Notes under the pieces: model-generated
Database searches by the model: none
Seen by the model: the letters and a program-made list of their open reading frames with translations, nothing else
Told to the model about the DNA's origin: nothing
Assembly: GCA_024640945.1 (NCBI GenBank)
Contig: JAHEEA010000005.1
Coordinates: 47,670 to 111,669, forward strand
Length of the DNA stretch: 64,000 nt
Source of the DNA: Candidatus Methylopumilus sp.
Lineage (GTDB): Bacteria; Pseudomonadota; Gammaproteobacteria; Burkholderiales; Methylophilaceae
Direction of reading: 5' to 3'
Position numbers and translations under genes: made by a program
Shown: piece by piece, positions 58,693 to 64,000 of the stretch
Layout of the letters: each line of letters begins with the position of its first letter
Position numbering within the stretch: the stretch's first letter is position 1

Positions 58693-59790
58693 TTAATTCA
58701 TTTCTGAGTGAATGCGCACCGTGCGCTTTGTTTTATCTTGCACCTGGCCTGCAAGCTGCCCACACGCAGCATCAATATCTTCACCGCGCGTCTTACGTGT
58801 CGTCACCACATGACCTGCCTGCATCAATACATCTCTAAAGCGACGAATATTGTCTGGACGTGATGTTTCGTAGCCACTATTAGGGAATGGATTAAACGGA
58901 ATCAAATTGAATTTACATGGAACATCTTTTACCAAATTCAATAATTCTTTGGCATGATCGAAGCTATCGTTGACGCCATCAAGCATGACATATTCAAAAG
59001 TCACAAAATCACGCGGCGCTTTAACCAAATAACGTTGGCAAGCTGCCATCAACTCTTTAAGTGGATATTTTTTATTAATAGGGACAATCACATCACGCAG
59101 CGCATCGTTTGGCGCATGCAGAGAAACAGCCAGTGCAACAGGACAATCTTCTTTCAACCTATCCATTGCAGGCACTACCCCACTAGTGGATAAAGTTACG
59201 CGGCGGCGACTCAAACCATAAGCCGAATCATCCAACATAATCTGCATCGCAGTGACGACGTTGTCGTAATTAGTGAGCGGCTCACCCATGCCCATCATCA
59301 CTACATTGCTGATAATACGATCACTCATTGGGAGCATACCGTAATCAGGATCTTGTCTAAGCGAATGGTTGGCTAACCATAACTGACCAATAATCTCAGA
59401 CACGCTGAGATTACGATTAAAACCTTGGCGACCTGTTGAACAAAACGTGCATTCAAGGGCACAACCAACTTGCGATGAAATACACAATGTACCTCTATCG
59501 TCTTCTGGGATAAACACGGTTTCTACACCGTTGCCAGTACCAGCACCCACCAACCACTTGCGCGTTCCATCATTGGAAATCTGCTCAAGTTGCACGTTGG
59601 GAGGGGTGATGGTGGTCGTGGCGGCTAATTTCTCACGTAGAGATTTAGCAATATCAGTCATCTGCTCAAAATCATTCACGCCAAAATGATGCATCCAGCG
59701 CATCAATTGTTTAGCGCGAAAAGGCTTCTCGCCTAATCCTACAAAGTATTCGGCGAGTTGCGCTTGGTTGAAATCGAGCAAATTAAGCAT
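58693..59790 (-). CDS. rlmN: Dual-specificity RNA methyltransferase RlmN
   Basis: RlmN makes 2-methyladenosine at 23S rRNA A2503 and tRNA A37 by a radical-SAM reaction. The 365-residue protein has the cluster motif [15 protein letters not shown] (CxxxCxxC) near residue 115. ACGQLAG lies near the end, with one of the two catalytic cysteines. I chose ATG 59790; a TTG directly before it is less likely. Order ndk-rlmN-rodZ-ispG-hisS is typical, except that pilF/pilW is absent. Confidence 0.97.
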   Translation of the reverse strand: MLNLLDFNQAQLAEYFVGLGEKPFRAKQLMRWMHHFGVNDFEQMTDIAKSLREKLAATTTITPPNVQLEQISNDGTRKWLVGAGTGNGVETVFIPEDDRGTLCISSQVGCALECTFCSTGRQGFNRNLSVSEIIGQLWLANHSLRQDPDYGMLPMSDRIISNVVMMGMGEPLTNYDNVVTAMQIMLDDSAYGLSRRRVTLSTSGVVPAMDRLKEDCPVALAVSLHAPNDALRDVIVPINKKYPLKELMAACQRYLVKAPRDFVTFEYVMLDGVNDSFDHAKELLNLVKDVPCKFNLIPFNPFPNSGYETSRPDNIRRFRDVLMQAGHVVTTRKTRGEDIDAACGQLAGQVQDKTKRTVRIHSEMN

Positions 59791-59799
59791 CAATTAAAA

Positions 59800-60207
59800 T
59801 TACTTACCAAAGAAGTAAGCGATTTCGATTGCTGCATTTTCAGCAGAGTCAGAACCGTGAACAGCGTTAGCATCAATGCTTTCAGCAAAGTCAGCACGAA
59901 TAGTGCCAGCAGCAGCTTCTTTAGGGTTGGTTGCGCCCATCAAATCACGGTTTTTCAATACAGCGCCTTCGCCTTCAAGCGCTTGAATCATTACTGGACC
60001 TGAAATCATGAATTTAACCAAGTCAGCAAAGAAAGGACGCTCTTTATGAACAGCGTAGAAGCCTTCTGCTTCAGCTTGAGTCAATTGCGCCATTTTAGCT
60101 GCAACGATTTTCAAACCAGCGTTTTCAAAACGTGAATAGATTTGACCGATTACATTTTTAGCAACTGCGTCAGGTTTGATGATAGATAAAGTACGTTCTA
60201 AAGCCAT
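59800..60207 (-). CDS. ndk: Nucleoside diphosphate kinase
   Basis: Ndk balances nucleoside triphosphates by passing phosphate through a histidine. The 135-residue protein starts [20 protein letters not shown] and has the active-site motif [13 protein letters not shown] (phospho-His) and [16 protein letters not shown]. It ends at FFGK, about 6-8 residues shorter than most relatives, so the C-terminal subunit-contact tail is missing. The reading frame ends cleanly with TAA. Confidence 0.97.
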   Translation of the reverse strand: MALERTLSIIKPDAVAKNVIGQIYSRFENAGLKIVAAKMAQLTQAEAEGFYAVHKERPFFADLVKFMISGPVMIQALEGEGAVLKNRDLMGATNPKEAAAGTIRADFAESIDANAVHGSDSAENAAIEIAYFFGK

Positions 60208-60303
60208 AATTACTCCAAAAAATTAACACTACAAAAACAACAAAAAAACTCTAAATCCAACCGCGACTTAGAAAGAAAAATGGGTTTCAAATTTATAAAG
60301 CAT

Positions 60304-60336
60304 AAAGACCGCTAAAATAACATTTTAACGGTCTTT
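60304..60336 (-). terminator. Hairpin between rlmB and ndk, likely terminator
   Basis: AAAGACCG and CGGTCTTT arms continue through one mismatch into TAAAAT/ATTTTA around a three-base loop: 14 base pairs in all. On the minus strand a short T tract follows within the stem end. It lies about 30 bases after the rlmB stop. Confidence 0.65.
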
Positions 60337-60362
60337 AATAAAGCTAAAACAGCAAGATTAAG

Positions 60363-61112
60363 TTACTTCAGACTTCGTTGGCGGCGCACTTCATATAGGC
60401 AAATCCCACTCGCAACAGAAACATTCAAGCTTTCAACGCTACCAAACATTGGGATGCTAACTAAAGCATCACAAGTTTCTTCAGTTAAGCGACGCAATCC
60501 TGTACCCTCAGCACCCAATACCAACGCCACAGGACCATCAAATTTAGTGGCTAATAAGTCATGTTCAGCCTCTGCTGAAGCGCCAATCACAAACACACCA
60601 GCCTCTTGCAATTCACGTAAAGTGCGAGCCAAGTTAGTCACCGCTAAAAATGGCACTGTCTCAGCCGCACCGCAAGCCACTTTACGTACGGTTGCATTCA
60701 AACCCACCGCTCTGTCTTTTGGCGCAATCACCGCATGCACACCCATGGCATCAGCCACACGCAAACAAGCTCCCAGGTTATGCGGATCTTCAACGCCATC
60801 CAACACCAAGAAAAACGGTGGCTCTTTAAGGCCAGATTCCAGAATATCGTAAATATCTTTGTAAGGGATTGGTGTATCAACCACACGAGCAATCACGCCT
60901 TGGTGGCGGCCATTAACCCCAGCAAGACCGTCTAAACGTGCCCTATCCACTTCCATCGTACGGACATTGGCTTGCTCCGCAAGACTTAGCAAATCCTTCA
61001 TGCGCGCATCTATACGATCTCGATCAATCAAAATTTCCTGCACGCTTGCAGCATGCTGTCTAAGACGACTCAACACCGCATGAAAACCAAACAAAATTCT
61101 TGCATCACTCAT
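60363..61112 (-). CDS. rlmB: 23S rRNA (guanosine-2'-O-)-methyltransferase RlmB
   Basis: RlmB methylates the ribose of G2251 in the 23S P-loop. The 249-residue SpoU protein has an N-terminal L30e-like substrate-binding domain ([19 protein letters not shown]). The knotted SPOUT domain has the motifs [26 protein letters not shown] and [18 protein letters not shown]. It follows rnr by 28 bases, the usual rnr-rlmB pair. Confidence 0.97.
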   Translation of the reverse strand: MSDARILFGFHAVLSRLRQHAASVQEILIDRDRIDARMKDLLSLAEQANVRTMEVDRARLDGLAGVNGRHQGVIARVVDTPIPYKDIYDILESGLKEPPFFLVLDGVEDPHNLGACLRVADAMGVHAVIAPKDRAVGLNATVRKVACGAAETVPFLAVTNLARTLRELQEAGVFVIGASAEAEHDLLATKFDGPVALVLGAEGTGLRRLTEETCDALVSIPMFGSVESLNVSVASGICLYEVRRQRSLK

Positions 61113-61140
61113 TACTTAAAACCTTTACTAATTAATTTAC

Positions 61141-63618
61141 TTAACTTTTTTTAGAGGCTGACTTGGGTCTGGAAGTTGACTTTGCAGGACGAGCCTTACT
61201 TCCCGAATTAGGCTTTGATGAAGCATCACCAGCTTTAGGGCCACGATTTTTATTCGCTCCAGCCTTTTTAGATCGGCTGGATTTAGGAGAATCCCACGGA
61301 TTACTTGCCTTTAACGTCGCCCTTTGAGGCTTTTTAATATCCAATTTAACTGAAGTCTCGCCAGATTTTCGTGCTTTATCACGATAACGCTCAGGTAATA
61401 TCGAATCTTCGTCATTGATCGGCTTAACGCCATTGCTAGCAACACCGCTATCTGCCAATACAAAATCAATTCGCGTCGTCTCTAAATCAACACGACTGAC
61501 CTGAACGCGCAAGCGATCGCCTAAGCGATATTTAACACCAGTTCGCTCCCCCACCATTTCATGACGGGCTTTATCAAAATTGAAGTAATCATTCCCCAAC
61601 TCGGTCACGTGAAGCAGACCCTCAACATAGACGCCATCGAGCGCAACAAACAAACCAAAGCCAGTCACACCAGCGACTGTACCTTCATATTCTTCACCAA
61701 TCTTATCTTGCATGTAGAAACACTTGAGCCATGCTTGAACATCACGCGTCGCATCATCAGCCCGTCGTTCTGTCATAGAGCAGTGTTGACCTAAGTTATG
61801 CCAATCACCACCTTGATAACGCTTGCCTTCAAGCACAGCTTTGATTGAGCGGTGAATAATCAAATCAGGATAACGACGAATTGGCGAAGTGAAATGCGCA
61901 TAAGCTTCATAAGCCAAACCAAAGTGACCCACATTATCTGGACTGTAAACGGCTTGCTGCATAGAGCGTAATAACACCGTCTGCAACAATTGCTCATCCG
62001 GACGACCTTTAATGCGGCTTAATAGCTTTTGATAATCTTTTGCATGCGGCGTATCGCCACCGCCCACACCAAACCCAAACTCACCCATAAAGGTACGTAA
62101 GGCTTCTAATTTTTCAGGCGTAGGGCCTTCATGAATACGATATAAAGCAGGATGTTCATGCTCTTTCAAGAAGTCTGCCGCACAAACGTTAGCAGCCAAC
62201 ATACACTCTTCAATTAAACGATGAGCATCATTACGCGTAGTCGGTTCAATACGATCTATCTTGCCATTTTCATTAAACACCATCAGTGTTTCTTGGCTAT
62301 CAAACTCAATCGCACCACGCTTTTCACGAACAGCTAATGAAAGCTTATAAAAACTATTTAAGTTTTCTAAATGTGGCACCAACCAAGCATATTCTTTTGC
62401 TAATTCATCATCTGGCTGCGTCAAAATCTCATGCACTTTGGTATAAGTCATCCGTGCTTTTGAACGCATGACTGAAGGATAAAACTGATAACGTTTCACC
62501 ACGCCTGAGCCATCCACTTGCATATCGCACACCATACACAAGCGCTCAACATCAGGATTAAGTGAACATAAGCCATTAGATAAGGCTTCTGGCAACATCG
62601 GAATCACGCGACGTGGGAAATAAACTGAATTACCTCGATCGTAAGCATCTTTATCAAGGGCATCGCCTGGTCTTACATAAAAGCTCACATCAGCAATCGC
62701 CACAACCAGACGCCAACCCTTACCCTGAGGCTCACAATAAACCGCATCATCAAAGTCACGTGCAGTCTCACCATCAATCGTAATTAATGGTAATTCACGT
62801 AAATCGATACGGCCTTTGTAATCTTGCGGCTGAACGAGCCTTGGATAATCTTGCGCTTGTTTTTCTGCTGCTTTAGTAAACTCATGCGGCAATTGATGTT
62901 TGCGAAGCGCAATCTCAATTTCCATACCGGAGTCAGCATAGTTACCAAGCACCTCAACTACTTTACCAATTGGCTTGGCGTAAGCTGAAGGCTGTTCAAT
63001 CAACTCTATCATGACGACTTGCCCAGCTTTTGCTTGCATGTCCTGACCTGGCGGCACAAGAATATCTTGGCTGATGCGCTTGTCTTCAGCCGCAACTAAC
63101 GTGACGCCCTGCTCTCTAATCAGCCTACCAACTAAGCGCTTAGTTGAACGCTCTAAAACCTCGACAATCTTACCTTCAGGACGACCTCTACGATCAAACC
63201 CCGACTGACGCACCATGGCGCGATCACCATGCATCACCTGCGCCATTTCTCGTGGAGATAAGAACAAATCATCTCCACCGTTATCTGGAATCAAAAAGCC
63301 GAAGCCATCAGCATGGCCTTGAATTTTACCGGCGATTAAATGTAGTTTTTCAGCGATACATAAGGCATTTTTGCGATTACGCATAATCTGCCCTTCACGC
63401 TCCATCGCATTCAAGCGACGATTAAATATATCTCTCTCATGCTCACCGATATCAAGTAAGGCATATAGCTCATCGACGTGCAAAGGCACGCCCTGCTCAG
63501 TCATGATTTGTAAAATAAATTCTCTACTAGGCAAAGGATTATCGTAGTTTGCAGACTCCCGTCCAGCATGGGGGTCAAGTAACCGCTTATTCGCTCGCTT
63601 AGGTTTTTTGGTGGTCAA
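61141..63618 (-). CDS. rnr: Ribonuclease R
   Basis: RNase R degrades structured RNA from the 3' end. The 825-residue protein has an N-terminal winged-helix region, cold-shock domains (HADGFGFLIPDNGGDDLFL) and the RNB catalytic domain with ETARDFDDAVYCEPQGKGW (metal-binding Asp). An S1 domain (GEEYEGTVAGVTGFGLFVAL) and a Lys/Ser-rich basic tail of about 70 residues follow. The start is TTG 63618 with AGGA about eight bases upstream; no nearby ATG is available. It is divergent from tRNA-Leu. Confidence 0.96.
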   Translation of the reverse strand: MTTKKPKRANKRLLDPHAGRESANYDNPLPSREFILQIMTEQGVPLHVDELYALLDIGEHERDIFNRRLNAMEREGQIMRNRKNALCIAEKLHLIAGKIQGHADGFGFLIPDNGGDDLFLSPREMAQVMHGDRAMVRQSGFDRRGRPEGKIVEVLERSTKRLVGRLIREQGVTLVAAEDKRISQDILVPPGQDMQAKAGQVVMIELIEQPSAYAKPIGKVVEVLGNYADSGMEIEIALRKHQLPHEFTKAAEKQAQDYPRLVQPQDYKGRIDLRELPLITIDGETARDFDDAVYCEPQGKGWRLVVAIADVSFYVRPGDALDKDAYDRGNSVYFPRRVIPMLPEALSNGLCSLNPDVERLCMVCDMQVDGSGVVKRYQFYPSVMRSKARMTYTKVHEILTQPDDELAKEYAWLVPHLENLNSFYKLSLAVREKRGAIEFDSQETLMVFNENGKIDRIEPTTRNDAHRLIEECMLAANVCAADFLKEHEHPALYRIHEGPTPEKLEALRTFMGEFGFGVGGGDTPHAKDYQKLLSRIKGRPDEQLLQTVLLRSMQQAVYSPDNVGHFGLAYEAYAHFTSPIRRYPDLIIHRSIKAVLEGKRYQGGDWHNLGQHCSMTERRADDATRDVQAWLKCFYMQDKIGEEYEGTVAGVTGFGLFVALDGVYVEGLLHVTELGNDYFNFDKARHEMVGERTGVKYRLGDRLRVQVSRVDLETTRIDFVLADSGVASNGVKPINDEDSILPERYRDKARKSGETSVKLDIKKPQRATLKASNPWDSPKSSRSKKAGANKNRGPKAGDASSKPNSGSKARPAKSTSRPKSASKKS

Positions 63619-63696
63619 AGTGTGTGTTCCTATTATTTTCTTAATATATTTCTTGGATTAAAATCCGACAACTTGCATTTTATACCTTGCAGTATA

Positions 63697-63781
63697 GCCC
63701 AAATGGCGGAATTGGTAGACGCGCATGGTTCAGGTCCATGTGCCTTCGGGTGTGGAGGTTCGAGTCCTCTTTTGGGCACCA
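63697..63781 (+). tRNA. tRNA-Leu (anticodon CAG)
   Basis: 85 bases with encoded CCA. The acceptor GCCCAAA pairs with TTTGGGC (63771-63777). The D arm is GGCGGAATTGGTAGACGC, the anticodon loop TTCAGGT gives CAG, a long variable arm follows, and the T arm contains GGTTCGAGTCC. This class II shape is characteristic of leucine tRNAs. It is divergent from rnr, a frequent placement in Betaproteobacteria. Confidence 0.97.
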
Positions 63782-63848
63782 AAACTAAATTCAGATCAGG
63801 TTTGAAGATGGGGTCTAATAAATAAAATTCAAGCTACTCTTTATCTAT

Positions 63849-63879
63849 TAAAAAGCCCCGTTAATAACGAGGCTTTTTT
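63849..63879. terminator. Bidirectional terminator between tRNA-Leu and tRNA-Ser
   Basis: AAAAAGCC-C-CGTT-AAT-AACG-A-GGCTTTTT forms a stem of about 12 bp with one mismatch, with A and T runs on the two sides. It sits between the converging tRNA genes and can end transcripts from both. Confidence 0.8.
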
Positions 63880-63883
63880 AATT

Positions 63884-63973
63884 TGGCGGAGAGAGAGGGA
63901 TTCGAACCCTCGATACACTTACGCGTATGCCACCTTTCCAGGGTGGTGACTTAAACCACTCATCCATCTCTCC
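63884..63973 (-). tRNA. tRNA-Ser (anticodon GGA)
   Basis: 90 bases with encoded CCA on the minus strand. The acceptor GGAGAGA pairs with TCTCTCC, then G73 and CCA. The D arm contains GATGAGTGGTTTAAGTC. The anticodon loop CTGGAAA inside CCACC/GGTGG reads GGA. The long variable arm (CATACGCGTAAGTGTATC) is typical of serine tRNA, and the T arm is GAGGGTTCGAATCCCTC. Confidence 0.97.
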
Positions 63974-63987
63974 GAATTCGGCGGCGA

Positions 63988-63993
63988 ATTATA
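63988..63993 (-). promoter_or_regulatory. -10 box of the tRNA-Ser gene
   Basis: A perfect TATAAT on the minus strand, 14 bases before the tRNA 5' end, followed by a GC-rich stretch (CGCCGCC). A GC-rich discriminator is a hallmark of stringently controlled stable-RNA promoters. The -35 box would lie beyond the right edge. Confidence 0.6.
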
Positions 63994-64000
63994 TCGTATG

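Noticed and set aside
60454..60852. 132-codon plus-strand open frame opposite rlmB
   Set aside because: Antisense to the SPOUT domain of RlmB; composition is typical of a shadow frame.
63655..63666. GGATT-AA-AATCC inverted repeat before tRNA-Leu
   Set aside because: Only five-base arms in AT-rich DNA; no matching promoter spacing could be established.

Overview
The window looks like chromosomal DNA of a methylotrophic betaproteobacterium, most likely of the family Methylophilaceae (Methylotenera/Methylophilus type). Three things point there. The sequence is fairly AT-rich. The housekeeping gene orders (dxr-rseP-bamA-ompH-lpxD-fabZ-lpxA, hfq-hflX-hflK-hflC-hisZ-purA, rnr-rlmB, map-glnD divergent from rpsB) are those of Betaproteobacteria. 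A four-gene block (dmrB-like flavoprotein, DUF6513, DUF447, mfnB) belongs to tetrahydromethanopterin/methylofuran-dependent C1 metabolism. The family assignment is an inference. There are no insertion sequences, phage genes, CRISPR arrays or rRNA genes, and nearly all the DNA is coding.

Left part (1-12137, minus strand): one long envelope and translation block runs rpsB, tsf, pyrH, frr, uppS, cdsA, dxr, rseP, bamA, ompH, lpxD, fabZ, lpxA (lpxA runs off the left edge). It covers ribosome and elongation factors, UMP kinase, ribosome recycling, undecaprenyl-PP and phospholipid precursors, isoprenoid entry, outer membrane protein assembly and lipid A synthesis. The rpsB leader holds a stem-loop with a possible pseudoknot, expected to bind S2. 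Hairpins also sit between rpsB and tsf, in the tsf leader and between tsf and pyrH. Map and glnD diverge on the plus strand (12412-15782).

15791-30432 (minus strand): a HAD phosphatase (gph, or mupP by context), ubiG and a TRZ/ATZ-type deaminase (mtaD) are followed by an OmpA-like porin with its own promoter and terminator. Next come the C1 cofactor genes, tightly overlapped behind hfq-hflX-hflK-hflC-hisZ-purA, and then gltX.

30574-39331: a SemiSWEET sugar transporter is followed by a complete RND efflux operon (adaptor, pump, outer-membrane channel). A divergent TetR/AcrR-type regulator shares with it an intergenic region of overlapping promoters and palindromic operators. trhO, an S4 RNA-binding protein and yaeQ form a tight plus-strand operon.

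39334-50172: a 54-residue cysteine-rich small protein gene diverges from ppsA-ppsR (PEP synthase and its regulator). srkA, a secreted glutathione peroxidase, an unrecognised 107-residue protein, rimO, a 59-residue membrane protein, a ZIP metal transporter, pgeF, rluD (with a long acidic tail) and bamD follow. Several converging gene pairs here lie 0-2 bases apart.

50222-63618 (minus strand): rnr, rlmB, ndk, rlmN, rodZ, ispG, hisS, two peptide-type ABC ATPases, yfgM, bamB, der. This is the classical hisS-bamB-der neighbourhood with two ABC ATPases placed inside it. At the right edge tRNA-Leu(CAG) and tRNA-Ser(GGA) converge on a shared terminator.

No wholly new system is evident. The most interesting parts are the C1-cofactor cluster with two family members of unassigned chemistry, the rpsB leader RNA, two small genes (54 and 59 codons), the orphan 107-residue protein and the tetR/efflux operator region.
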